Source: Favolaschia claudopus (taxonomy: Eukaryota > Basidiomycota > Agaricomycetes > Agaricales > Mycenaceae). Taken from it: DNA of 64,000 bases. This document shows positions 1-10,274 of the stretch, piece by piece. The DNA lies in contig JAWWNJ010000074.1 in the NCBI GenBank assembly GCA_037176885.1, positions 1,238,251 through 1,302,250 of the forward strand, given 5' to 3'. The position numbers were made by a program, and so were the translations under genes. How positions within the stretch are numbered: position 1 is the stretch's first letter; each line of letters starts with the position of its first letter. Under the pieces are notes generated by a model, which searched no databases, was not told the origin of the DNA, and saw nothing but the letters and a program-made list of their open reading frames with translations.

Positions 1-12
1 TAAGAATGGGAT

Positions 13-465
13 TAGAGAGTTTGCGGTGAGCCGCCAGAAGCCACCTGGTGGCTCCGACGGCATGCGGATTGGAGCGGCTACTTCATGTGGCGGCTCGTTC
101 AGCGGCTCGTCGCGCGCGGTCCTTAGCACAATTTCGAGGTTGGGTACCTTGTATATTTGACTATACCTTCAGCCAATGAGAGTTCGTTGTCCAAACGTGC
201 ATAATTGTTTTGAATTGAAGCAATTTCCAGCGTCAACCGAAGTCTTCGGCTCAAATGTGCGATAGCGTCAGATTTTCGGGTCCAATTTTCTTCGTTTGTG
301 TATGGCTCAAGATATAGATGACTAAGTACTAAGAATAGACTCGCAAAACCAAATTTGAACCAGTCTTACCAGCCGCCAAACGAGCCGCCAGACAGCATAG
401 CCGCTCCAATCCGCATGCCATTAGAGCCGCCAGGTGGCTTCTGGCGGCTCACCGCAAACTCTCTA
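13..465. mobile_element. MITE-like TIR element with TA target duplication
   Basis: The two ends are inverted copies of each other over roughly 65 bp. The left end from 15 (GAGAGTTTGCGGTGAGCC, then gccagaagccacc and gcatgcggattggagcggct) returns as its reverse complement up to 463. Both ends are flanked by TA (13-14 and 464-465). No coding capacity is convincing inside. The terminal motif GAG-N-TTTGCGGT is shared with the element at 51959-52157, so both probably depend on the same unseen transposase. Confidence 0.75.
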
Positions 466-1821
466 TTATACAAATGTATCGAGATATCTCAGAGAGAATG
501 CCCAAGAACGCCCGAAGTTTCTGAGAATGCTTCAAGTTGGGCCTGAAGTTCACCATTTCAATCCTTTGACCAGAAGAAACAATGGTTGGAAGGGCAGTAA
601 TAGAGATAGTTTTGAATCTTCAATCCAGGCTATTCTGTTGGGAGAACAACCGCAGTGAGCGAGGAGCCAGCGCAAGAACTGAGTGTCCACGTTGGGTTCA
701 AAGTGATCGGCGCCGCGGGATTGGCCGGAAACACGTGTCAGCAGCGTGATGTGTGCGAGATCAATGCGAGATAAGGATAAGATGAATCGTTTGATTTTCA
801 TTCGCTGGACCCTAGTCTATCTGAGGCGATTCCTTTAGTTGGTCTTGGGCCTTGCAATCAATCACCATCAACGTAGCCGAGACTTGGGCTTCAAAACTTG
901 ATTTCCCTCTGTGCTGCATTCAAGAAGATATTTCAGCCCGGAAATCAACGGTACAGCTGCCAGATAAGTTACTGAATTCCCTCCCTTTTCCCCCCTCTTT
1001 TTCTCTTTTTTCCTTCCTTTTCTTTTTGATTTTTTCGCTCGTCTCCACCGACATGGGACATGGGCCACATTATCTTCTGTTACTGCATGTATGAGCCAGA
1101 TCAATCAGTCAATGCTTTCTATCAAGCAAAATTAAATTAAATAGGTCTACGCCTCCAAATACTCCACAGCGCATACGAAATGCAGCTCAGGAGCAAGAGC
1201 GTGTCAATCGCATTCTGGATAGCCCTGTACACCGGAGATTGCCTTTACAGCAACCAAATTTGGTTCAGGTTAACTGGAATGGTGAGCAACTTCAACTTAC
1301 ACCTCGCACAGCGGGCCGAATTGCTGAGATGCAGAACACTGGGAATAGCTGGGAATGCTGGTATTTTAGCAGGACAGAATGAAGACCAGGATATGCAAAG
1401 TTCACCTCCGTCACCAACATGTAGACCTCAAGGTCCAGAGCCACCTCCGGTGCAGCAGAATCCTGTACAGCCAGCGCAAAATATACTAATATAGTACAAA
1501 AACGGGGAAATGCTCAACCCAATGCTCAAGCTCAAAGAAGACCAGTCCAGCGCAAAATATACTAATATAGTACAAAAACGGGGAAATGCTCAACCCAATG
1601 CTCAAGCTCAAAGAAGACCAGTTGCTAGAGAGGCACATCCTGACAATCCTGACCTGCTATATTGCACAAGTGGCAGCCAGATTCAATTTCCAGGATATTC
1701 TTACTGAATTTCAATTTCTTGAGCCTTTTCAGCAGTTGCATGATAGGCCGCAGTGTACTATGTAGTATGTAATTCAGTAAATTGCATGTACGGACTGAAA
1801 CAAGCTTCCCCTCCTATGTGG
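466..1821. other. No recognised gene; short ORF fragments and a tandem duplication
   Basis: No complete gene was found. The plus-strand stretch around 1150-1390 reads open with a charged, glutamine-rich peptide (QERVNRILDSPVHRR...) that could be an exon fragment of an unknown protein, but no domain is recognised. A 76-bp tandem duplication sits at 1471-1622. Confidence 0.4.
1471..1622. repeat. 76-bp tandem duplication, two copies
   Basis: The segment beginning ccagcgcaaaatatactaat at 1471 repeats essentially unchanged from 1547 and ends accagt near 1622. The unit is 76 bp, not a multiple of three, so it would break any reading frame through it. The near identity implies a recent event. Confidence 0.8.
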
Positions 1822-2259
1822 ATAAGGTTGGACACGGGTCCACCCGCGGGTCCCAGACGCCGACCCGTACCCCTACCCGCAAGTACCGTACCCGTGGAGG
1901 ACCCGACCCGTAAACCCGCACGGGTCACCCGCGGGTATGCGGCAGAGCTCTCGGCATCTTCCGGACAACCCAAAACGCACATCAAATCACTGCTCGGCCC
2001 GTTTTCGACTCTTTGCCGATGACGAGAATCATTCCAGGTAGCGGTCTCCCGCGTTTCGGCCGTTTCTAGGGTAGGGGCAGGCTGGGCGGAGTCGGTAAAG
2101 GCCTTAGCCGAGCTTCAGCCGAGCATGCCGGAACTCACGGGTCTACCCGCGCGGGTACACGGTATCGAGCGGGTCTGCGAGGTGCTGACCCGTACCCGTA
2201 CCCGCCAGACCCCGGGTACAAAACCGCGGGTAGACCCGGTACCCGTGTCCATCCTTATA
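1822..2259. mobile_element. TIR element built of ACCCG/CGGGT motifs
   Basis: The left end (ATAAGGTTGGACACGGGT at about 1822) and right end (ACCCGTGTCCATCCTTAT ending at about 2259) are inverted copies with one or two mismatches. The subterminal regions on both sides are dense in ACCCGTACCCG or CGGGTACGGGT repeats. No ORF of note lies inside. A related GGGTCGGGTC-rich piece occurs at 58474-58600. Subterminal short repeats of this kind are common in hAT-like non-autonomous elements, but no target duplication could be fixed here. Confidence 0.6.
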
Positions 2260-2576
2260 TGTGGACCATTGTCCACGGGTTATTAAGGGATAAGGCTTAA
2301 GGGTCGGCCAGACCTGAATTTAAGGCCTAGTAGTTACCGCGGGGGTCCGACCGGAGTGCACCCTTATTACATAATCTGTCAACAATTGGGCCACGTGCAT
2401 CTGCCACGTTGAGGTGGGGGGACTGTGGGGGGACGTGGAGGACGTGGATGGTTGGCGTACGGCCTTGTACGGCCAAAGGTCGGGCCATAGTCATATCATT
2501 CGAGTTGAATTCGAGCCCAAGAGCAACCTAAGAGAGCACTTTATTTGCCAAACTTTGTGATTTACTGGAGTACTTA

Positions 2577-3083
2577 TACTGTACTATTTCGGTCAATTCG
2601 CCCGGCCTGTGACCTGTGACACCTCGGAACGAAATCCAAGGTTCGTCAATGGGCCCGAGGGACTGTGACACCCTAAAAATATTCGCCATTGCCTCGAAAA
2701 TGTCTCCTTTCTTACTCCAATCTACTCCCCTGCTTTCTAGCATGCAAGCATAATTTAGAAGTAGAGGAAATTTATCCTCAAAATCAACTCAAAATCCAAC
2801 ATGTACACGGCGAAATAGGCCGAGACACAGCCGCGGCAGGTGCCAAAGAAGCCGGGAAACGGAGCAAACTGTCAGAAAACGGCATTTCGGGTGATATGCG
2901 CGATATCCTGCCGCGGAAGCGCGCGCAAAGAAAAAATTGCATTTTTTCGGCATTTTTCGAGGATTTCGAGACTTTTTTGTCACATTCGTTCAAGGCCTCG
3001 GTGACCTGTGACACGTACGAAAAAATTCGTCAATTCGGGGGCCTGTGACGCGTGACAGGCGAATTGACCGAAATAGTACAGTA
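2577..3083. mobile_element. TACTGTA-type TIR element, copy B
   Basis: The left end TACTGTACTATTTCGGTCAA (2577) matches the reverse complement of the right end, which finishes TACAGTA at 3083. The match runs about 26 bp to the ATTCGCC step. Inside each end is a doubled GTGAC motif (gtgacctgtgac on the left, gtgacgcgtgac on the right). The size is 507 bp. The terminal TA dinucleotides fit a TA target duplication. The right end abuts the next element directly at 3084. Confidence 0.75.
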
Positions 3084-3341
3084 TACTGTATCGTTTCGAC
3101 CGGTTGTTCACTGGCCGTTACGCGTTACACCTTTTGTTCACTGGACTAATTGTTCACCGGCCGGTAATCAAAGAAAAATTACCCGATATGGTAGTCCGGC
3201 GTTAGCCGGACGGGAAATTTTGACATTTTCTTGCCTTTTTGGAACAGAAAATTGCCCGTTACGCGTTACGAGGTGCAAAATTGTTCAGTTCACGGGTGGC
3301 CGTTACCCGTTATGTGAACAACCGGTCGAAATGATACAGTA
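3084..3341. mobile_element. TACTGTA-type TIR element, copy C (short)
   Basis: This 258-bp unit begins TACTGTATCGTTTCGACCGG and ends with its inverted copy finishing TACAGTA at 3341. A doubled GTTAC motif (gttacgcgttac) sits about 35 bp from the left end, with gttacccgttat at the right. It starts at the base after copy B ends, so B and C lie back to back, as expected if one inserted at the TA flank of the other. Confidence 0.72.
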
Positions 3342-3499
3342 ACTTTTTGTTTTAGATCTAGGTACTGTAAACAGCATCTTTTGATCAGCTCCTGGATGTG
3401 GATTCGGCTTGACAGTGCATATAACGATTCGGAAAGAGTACCCGAGAGGAGATACGTCGCTCTGCAGCACAACTGCATGTCGAGGTACGAGACACAAGA

Positions 3500-4005
3500 T
3501 ACTGTACTTACCATTTCGATCAATTCTCCCCGCCTGTGACGCGTGACCCAAATATTCGAACTTTGGATTTCTCAAACCACCCTGGAGCGCCGTGACACCC
3601 TAAAAAATTCGTAAATTGTTCAAATTACAGCACTCACCTCCCCAAGCATTTTTAGAGCATTTGAGGCAAGTATGAATGAAAAACAACAGCTTGAAACCGA
3701 AATATCCACAGGGTGAGCAAAATTTGCAAGGTTTTGCATGGTTTCACTGCCAAAAACGATGTAATCAAGCCAGCCGCTATACTAAACGAGACTAGGTTGC
3801 ACACTGACCATTAAACGGTGTTCAGGAGGAGGCAAAAACAGGTTGGGGGCGAAAAAATCTCGAATTTTTGACGATTTTTCAGAGATTTTGTGACTGTTTT
3901 TCGACATTCGAAAAAGGTCTCGGTGACCCGTGACAGGTACGAAAATATTCGTAAAAAATCGGCCCTGTGACGCGTGACATACGAATTGAATGAAATGGTA
4001 CAGTA
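3500..4005. mobile_element. TACTGTA-type TIR element, copy D
   Basis: This 506-bp unit is bounded by TACTGTACTTACCATTTCGA (3500) and an inverted copy ending GGTACAGTA at 4005. It carries the doubled gtgacgcgtgac motif near both ends. Its right half is recognisably homologous to the right half of copy B (tttcgacattcg... and ctcggtgacccgtgac), so B and D are diverged members of one family of about the same length. Confidence 0.7.
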
Positions 4006-4333
4006 CTAGAGCGTCTGTCTACGAGAGACTAGGGCAGTCCGCATGCCGATATAGAGTATACAGGAAATTCGGAGCACTATACATGGTATGTGACTCCTTG
4101 CGGCTGGATATCTGAGATTGATCACAAAGTAGCGGGGCCACGCCTCACGGTTAATTCACTCACAGGCCATCGCACTTGGTACAATTTACAGGTGCGATTT
4201 CTTTTGATCGACTGTTGTTGCCTCTAAAGCATATTTTGCGATTCAGGCTAACGCTAAACACGTTCACAAAGTTAACTGGGATTATCACCACTCATTGTCC
4301 CTGATAAACCGCACATCTTTCTTGTTGAACTAA

Positions 4334-4580
4334 CGGGTTTGTGCAAAGCGACCCAGGTCGCTTTGGGACCACTCAAATCTCCACAACGAGCAGCATCAGG
4401 GTCGGTGTTGCGTAGCAGGCTGGTCACGAGTCTACTTCCCGCCATCCCGCTCCATTTCCCGCCGTGCCTGCGCTAAGAAGTCTGCTGTAGCAATAAAACT
4501 GGGCGGGCAACATATAGTAGCGGGTTTGTGCGAAGCGACCCGGGTCGCTTTGGGACCGCTCAGATCTCGACAACGAGCAG
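4334..4580. repeat. Spaced direct repeat of about 60 bp
   Basis: The segment cgggtttgtgcaaagcgacc at 4334-4392 returns at 4521-4580 with a few changes. Each copy contains the near-palindrome agcgaccyrggtcgct. The first copy is followed by a tcccgccatcccgctccatt stretch (4437-4465), which recurs at 5891-5919. No gene is seen at 4006-4610. Confidence 0.6.
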
Positions 4581-4610
4581 TCTCAGGTGTGAAGTCCCAG
4601 CGACCTAGGA

Positions 4611-5588
4611 TGTCGCAAAAATAGAAACCCGGTTATACTCAGTTGTAACCTGTTATAAGTCTATAATCTGGGAGGGGGGCCTATAAAGCCTGATTAGACT
4701 TATAAGTCCTATAATTTTTAAGGATCGTTATAAGTCATTATAGAGGTTATAGCTCCTTATTACCGTGTTGGCCCGGGGAAGTTTTCGCCGCACATTTGGC
4801 CCATGGAATTCATCTCAAATCAAGCAAAGTACTGAATAAAATTGATCTATTTCCAACTAAGGTACGTGTACAACATCGTAGAAGTCGCCAGCTATGTTGG
4901 GGAAGGGGAGGGGAGTATCCGATGAAGGCAACTACAACGGAGATGAGACAGCGCACGGGAGATAAAGAAACTAAAGACACACCAACTGTTCTCAGTTGCG
5001 TTGAAGCTTCAAAGGGCACAGGATTAGGACTTCATCAGAGAATAAGCAACAAAAGCGACACACCGATGGACCGATGCGATTCCCTCATGTCGGTGATTTG
5101 TGATCAATGCGTGGGCAAGCGACCGTTACTGAGCACACCCGTCGAAGATACCGGCACTAGCATGAAGGGAGGGCGGGATCGACGCCGTCGTATGTCCTCG
5201 AGCTGTCGATGGTGGTGGTTGAGAGGAAAAAGCTGCGGAGTCACGCTGTCACGGCCTGCGGCCTTATATTCCCGTGGTGACGTCACTGTGTGGGGCGTCC
5301 CCAAAATGGCCCAAGGCCCATCTAACCATGCAACTGCGTCGTTCACACTCATCCACCTCATATGTTCCCGACTCCGAGCCTGAGCGAGAAGCCATACGCT
5401 CCAAGCTTGCCCAATCCCCGTCGTACTATTGTTGGGTGTTGCAGCTTGTTACGTACTTAGTTCTAATAGGCTATAAGGGTCCTCCCGACCTATAGCCGGT
5501 TATAACTAGGTATAACCAGCCTATAATCGCCCTGTAACTGCTATAATCGGTTATAATCGGTTATATCGGACTTTCGATTTTTGCGACA
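4611..5588. mobile_element. TIR element with subterminal TTATAA repeats
   Basis: The left end TGTCGCAAAAATAGAAA (4611) is inverted at the right end (TTTCGATTTTTGCGACA, ending 5588). Both subterminal regions are full of ttataa or ctataa steps (4630-4770 and 5465-5570). A weaker outer inverted match (AGCGACCTAG near 4600 and CTAGGTCGCT near 5620) suggests that the true ends may lie further out or that two elements are nested. The open frame inside (4796-5383) has no ATG start and no recognised domain, so it is not called a gene. Confidence 0.55.
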
Positions 5589-5649
5589 GAGTGCTCCAGG
5601 GCAATACTCTTTACTCTTCTAGGTCGCTTAGAGCTCACACCCTGGCTCC

Positions 5650-6083
5650 GCTGCCGGAGCCTGAGTTAAGGATGTATTATTGTAATGCAGAAGAGGGGAA
5701 CCTTGCGTTATTCCATGGGTTGAACGCCTCTCAAGCGGAATTTTTAGAGTCACTCCGGCAGCGGATTTGGATTTGGATTTGATGGAATTTGGAGCTGATG
5801 GGTGACGATCAGTCACCAATCAGTCACCGTTGCCAACTGATGACGGGACTGTTCCCGCCAAACTGCCAGCACATTGTCTCGTCGGCATTTTCCCGCCATC
5901 CCGCTCCATTTCCCGCCGTCTAATGAAGACCGTCCCCATTCCACAGAAGGTCAGATGAAAATCTTTCGTGAGGCTAAAAAACAAATCTCCGACTAATACG
6001 CTGTTACGGCTACAAGTGGATAGGAAGATGGGACACCTCTTGGGCATTCGAATACCGGTGGTCGCCAGTCATATTCTTGCTTG
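5650..6083. other. No recognised gene
   Basis: This is intergenic sequence with the second copy of the tcccgccatcccgctccatt repeat (5891-5919) and a doubled cagtcacc motif near 5810-5827. No coding region is supported. Confidence 0.4.
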
Positions 6084-6488
6084 TCAGTAGGGGCCCAGGG
6101 TACGACTGGGTTGGAGCGGCGCGTTGGCAGTTGCTTGCCCAGGCAGAGCTGACACTCCCAGTATCGCAATAATTTGTTTGTGTAGCTCTTGAGTTCTGGT
6201 TACGTCCGCAGCAGTGATTGTGCGCTGCGACTGCCCCTGAGAACATGCCTCTCCAGCTGCATATATTGCCTGGGCATGGCTTAGATAACGGTCAGACAAC
6301 GACGCCGCGCACAATAGAGCCAACCTTCGGAGTATTTCACTGAAATCCATAGTCTGTCTTTTTCTTTGTGCTGTGTCAGATACGAGTCCGCCAAGTTGAT
6401 GGTGGAGACATTGATAACCTTTTTGCCCCGACTGGATTGCCCAATAGCGCAATAATTTGATTCTCAAGGTCCTGAAGTCGGGCCACAT
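6084..6488 (-). pseudogene. Possible degenerate gene fragment with internal duplication
   Basis: A minus-strand frame of 134 codons reads through but lacks a convincing start and context. The DNA at about 6160-6300 and about 6440-6570 is a diverged duplicate (cagtatcgcaataatttg versus caatagcgcaataatttg, then gcagcagtgattgtgcgctg versus gaggcggtgatagtgccctg). The region may therefore be a decayed tandem pair of a short alpha-helical repeat such as ITAADVTRTQELHKQIIAIL. No family is recognised, and it could equally be non-coding. Confidence 0.25.
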
Positions 6489-6579
6489 CTGAGGCGGTGA
6501 TAGTGCCCTGGCCTTGAAGACATGCGTCAGCAGCCGCTTTTATGGATCGAGCGTTGCTTGTGGATGGTCATGACACAGT

Positions 6580-7198
6580 GCACATTGAAAGGCTGTCACC
6601 GACCCTTTGAGTAGGTCACCAAAATTTGGATTTTTATCCTTCAAATTGCGACTGCTTCAGTTGCTTTCAGAGGCAACGTCAAGTACTAGTATAGTAGTAA
6701 GAGTGCCCACCGTTGGAGAACATTGATGTCCTTAGAAAAAAACTTCGCGCCTGGCCATTTCAGAGTTCGGGGGATGGGCAGCGGTTCAATTCACTTGTTC
6801 GAAAGATTAACACGTGGAGAACTAGTCACGTGTGCTGATCCTCTAACTTGTTGCCCGCGATCCGATTTCGAGCTGAGCTCGAGCTGATGGGCAATCAAAA
6901 TCGGTGCGCATCGAGCTGACTCGAGCTCATGTCCCAGAAATGGAAATACCTGTCTGGAGAGCCTTCTTTCACCGGGTTTTGTTACTGGGGGATAATATAT
7001 AGGGTATTGATTATCTAGGTGATTTTTTTCGCCTCTCGAGGGCGTGAAGGTCGACGACGACGACCAAAACGGCGGGAAAAGTGCGTGGGATTCGATGGCT
7101 TCGTGTAGTGTCTCCTGTATGGATAACCACCCGTACATACCTACTCGTTGTCTTCGGTAAACTCGCTGTTCATGTTGTGGACCACGCGAGTATAATAT

Positions 7199-7199
<1 letters not shown>
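6580..7199. other. No recognised gene
   Basis: No coding region is supported. Open frames that cross from here into the poly-C tract are artefacts of the homopolymer. Confidence 0.35.

Positions 7200-7239
<40 letters not shown>
7200..7239. repeat. Poly-C tract, 40 bp
   Basis: An uninterrupted run of 40 C begins after tataatata and ends before aatctgtcaatc. Open frames translated through it give only polyglycine or polyproline. The exact length is doubtful because such runs are poorly resolved by most sequencing chemistries. Confidence 0.9.
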
Positions 7240-7242
<3 letters not shown>

Positions 7243-7807
7243 CTGTCAATCAGCACGGGTGCAGACCTATGTACATAGGCATCCACAGACATGGTTAATG
7301 AGCCTGCATCTCTGCCCTTGTCGCTAGTAGACGACGATGGCAAGGGCAGATTAGGGGTGGTTTGATAATATAAAAATTTCCTTTTTTTGGGGGTGGCATC
7401 AGATGGCGCCGCCACTAGTCTGTAAGTAATACAAGCTTTAGCTCCCTGCCTCCGTTCGGTCACACAGCTTGTTGGGGCTGGCCGCCCCAAACCTCGCGAC
7501 GTCTCGCACGATCTCAACATCTCGACAAAGACCCCGTGATTTTCTGTCAAAAGTCACGCGACTGATGGCCTGGCCCTCTTTTCAAGTAAGTATAGGATAG
7601 GAGGACCCCGCCTTCGGCAGGGCCGGCTCGCTGCGCTCGCGTCCCTCCCTACGGCTGGTGCACAGCTTGTCTGAGATAAAGGGAGGATCGTCCTTCAGGA
7701 TGTCAAAGACCTCCTAAATATCTACTGTGCTTTACTTGCTCTGGTTGTTGACCAATTTACTCACATCAGTTGGTCAGATACTTTTGGGGGCCCTCATTGG
7801 ACAAACC

Positions 7808-8008
7808 AGTGTTTTTGCACCTGAATGGTCGGGATCCTTGAGGATCCCTGGGGATCGGTCGGGAATGGTCAGGATCCCGATGATTCCTGATGATTCCCGA
7901 TGATTTCCTAGGGATCCCGAAGGATTTTGAGTTTTTGTTCACAGACTGTTTATGTCTCCCGATATGGGATCCCTCGGGATCCCTGCTCATAGGGCAAAAA
8001 ACACTCTT
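7808..8008. mobile_element. Small TIR element with GGGATCC-type subterminal repeats
   Basis: AGTGTTTTTGC at 7808 is inverted at GCAAAAAACACT ending near 8006. Between them lie many gggatcc, gatcccgatgattcc and related palindromic repeats on both sides. No ORF of note lies inside. The size of about 200 bp and the architecture suggest a MITE, but the target duplication is not resolved. Confidence 0.5.
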
Positions 8009-9151
8009 CAATAATGCAGAAGACTCTGTCGGGATCCCGACGGCTCCTTACCTTTTTTCAAGCTTTCGAATTCCCTGTCACGCTCCCGAGCAGTCCTCAA
8101 ACCATCCAAGCTCTTTCCCTCGCGACCATGAGGCTCCCATCACCAATCCAAGTCCTTGACGCGATAAGAAGCCCTATTTTTAGCAAGCCAAGTCAGGCCA
8201 AGTCCCTGTCCCACCACTCCACAGCAACCGTGCGATTGGGACAAGGAAACCAAGTCAACCCGACCGCGGCCACGTGAGTTTCGTTGATTTTACCCTACTT
8301 GCCTTCCTCCACCACGTCTGACGCACTGGAGAACCTTCGTGCTGCCTATCAGATTCTGATACTCGACCTATACTTGATACTGTTCAAACTCAACTTGGAG
8401 TTCCGTCCTTTGAAGGCGGTTGATGATACCTAGTCTCATCATTATCGAAACAAATGTAAGTAAAGCTCGAACGGCGGAAGCTTGTCTTAACAAGATCTTC
8501 GAAGATTTAGTCTGTAGTTTACCGCGCGACAGCTGTCAGGAGGGTCGGGTTATTATGTAAACATTTCGAAATGGAAAGAGTTTCCCACACGCCATTTCCG
8601 CTATATTCAAGCGGCAGCATCGATTCTGCCTTAATTCTCTATGGGATATAGTCTGGGTGAGCTATATTAGCACCCATGTTAATCTAGAATTCTCAATTTT
8701 GGCTGAGGAGTGTGCTAAACTCAACCTTTGCGCTGGTTTGCAGCCAACCGGCATTAACCGAACCAATTTGTTTCTCTACCTTTTTCGTCCGTTCAAGCGC
8801 GTAGGTCAATGAGGCAAAGGTCAAGATTATGGTGGGTGGTCTAAAATTTTAAATGACGCGCGCTATGAGCTGCATCGACGTGTCGTGTTTTGATGTTTAG
8901 GTAATAAGCTGACCCTCCAACCGGCGATCAAAGGGTGTTGACAGACCACAACACACCGCAGGTACGAGGACTCTTGTGTTGTTCCGTCTGTTTCCAAGAG
9001 ACTATCGAAGATTAGGGTCAATCCATGCTCGAGTCAACAGTTGGGTTCGACTAATATCTATCAGCATAACATTAGCTACGCTTGAATACCTGCGTGCGCG
9101 ATTCAATTTAACGGCCTTCGACAGATTCGAAATTAAAGTCCCGACGCAAGA
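8009..9151. other. No recognised gene
   Basis: Only short open frames without domains are present, and no convincing spliced gene could be assembled. Low-complexity blocks are absent. Confidence 0.35.
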
Positions 9152-9780
9152 TACTGTAGCACTTTGTATGGGTGAAACGTAACGCGTAACGCCCGCCCTG
9201 TTTCGTTTCAACGGTAACGCATAACGGTCGGGTGGTTTCCCTGAGGACTGACATACAAAGATGTCGAATTATCATGTTTGTGGCTGTCAAATCTAGCTGA
9301 ATCTACTGCTATAACCCTCCTCCTCCTCACTGCACTCAATCACTCTCTACAATCTTCGTCAAGATAGAACCGGTACGGTGCATCTGAGACCACGGGCAAG
9401 GTGCTGGGAAGGTGTACCAGAAGCTGGCCGAGGTAGTTTAACTAGTCGCTCGAAGAGGGCTTGTGGTGGACCCGTCGCTGGTTTAGGTGTCTGAGCGTGC
9501 GCCACGGCGCAGTGTTCATGAAAAAAAAAAAAAAGGTGTATTACGGAGCCCGTAGCAGGAGAAATGCAATCACAAAGGGCTATGGATACAAAGAAAGCAT
9601 GAGAGCTAAAAATTGCCCAGAATCCGTTCAACGTTTGGAAATAGATTTTATCGGTGTTTGCCCGCTCGTTTCCAAAATTCTATGATGTCACGCATAACGC
9701 TGAGGCCGTTTCTGGTTTCCATGCGTAGCGTTTCCAGTCACGCTCGAGGGTCGGTTTCACCCATACAAAGTGCTACAGTA
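9152..9780. mobile_element. TACTGTA-type TIR element, copy A1
   Basis: The left end TACTGTAGCACTTTGTATGG followed by GTGAAAC (9152 on) is an exact inverted match to the right end, which finishes GTGCTACAGTA at 9780. A doubled GTAAC motif (gtaacgcgtaac) follows about 30 bp in. Size is 629 bp with an internal poly-A run near 9521. A second copy of very high identity is at 62639-63277. The TA at each end fits a TA target duplication. It has no transposase ORF and is therefore non-autonomous. Confidence 0.85.
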
Positions 9781-9836
9781 TGCGCAGAGTGTTTAAGGAC
9801 AAAATTTAAATTTGGAATACAAAGTGCAAATATATT

Positions 9837-10274
9837 CTACTGTCGCTGACGGCGACGACCACCAGTGGAACTACCTTCGTCTTTATCGTCGTCTCTGTTG
9901 TTGGGCTGCTCGGTACGGTGATCGTCGGTGGTGACTAACGTGATTTTTCGCTTTTTTGGAGCGGGTTGTTGTTCCGTGACCACGTCGAAACCAGTGAACA
10001 TCAGCGCGGAGGCACCGGAGTCGGATTCTGAGGGCGACAGAGTTGTTGAAGAATTGCGGAGAAAGAAAGGTAGAAATCACATACTCAATTTAACAGGACT
10101 TTCTGAGGGCGACAGAGTTGTTGAAGAATTGGGGAGAAAGAAAGGTAGAAATCACATACTCAATTTAACAGGACTTGGCTCCGCTTTTGGTGCAGACGTC
10201 CCTTGACCAACAAAGGTGACCTTCTCGATGTCAATGATGAAATGTTTGACAGTACGACCCGGGTTGCGCTCAAC
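9837..10274 (-). pseudogene. 3' half of a host-like gene split by the Ty3/gypsy insertion
   Basis: Read on the minus strand from the insertion site, the frame continues exactly from the 5' half at 16167: ...DGFLTGV is followed by ERNPGRTVKHFIIDIEKV. The protein then reaches a basic and acidic tail (PAPKKRKITLV... ending GRRRQRQ and TAG at 9837-9839). PKKRK resembles a nuclear localisation signal. An intron (GTATGT...CTCAG) near 10040-10110 is covered by a 75-bp tandem duplication at 10026-10175, which duplicates the intron with a little exon sequence. The central region has the beta-rich look of an OB-fold, RPA-like single-strand DNA-binding domain, but that is inference only. The gene is disrupted in this copy. 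Confidence 0.6.
10026..10175. repeat. 75-bp tandem duplication across an intron
   Basis: The unit ttctgagggcgacagagttg... at about 10026 repeats from 10101 with one or two substitutions (gcgg versus gggg). On the minus strand each unit contains a complete small intron plus about 14 bp of upstream exon. Using both introns would bring in a stop codon, whereas skipping the whole block restores the frame. Confidence 0.75.

Noticed and set aside
4796..5383. 195-codon plus-strand frame inside a TIR element
   Set aside because: No ATG at its start, no transposase motif and an unstructured composition; most likely chance within a non-autonomous element.
7081..7550. Several open frames crossing the poly-C tract, with polyglycine or polyproline
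   Set aside because: They exist only because the homopolymer is open in all frames, and the flanking peptide has no recognisable protein features.
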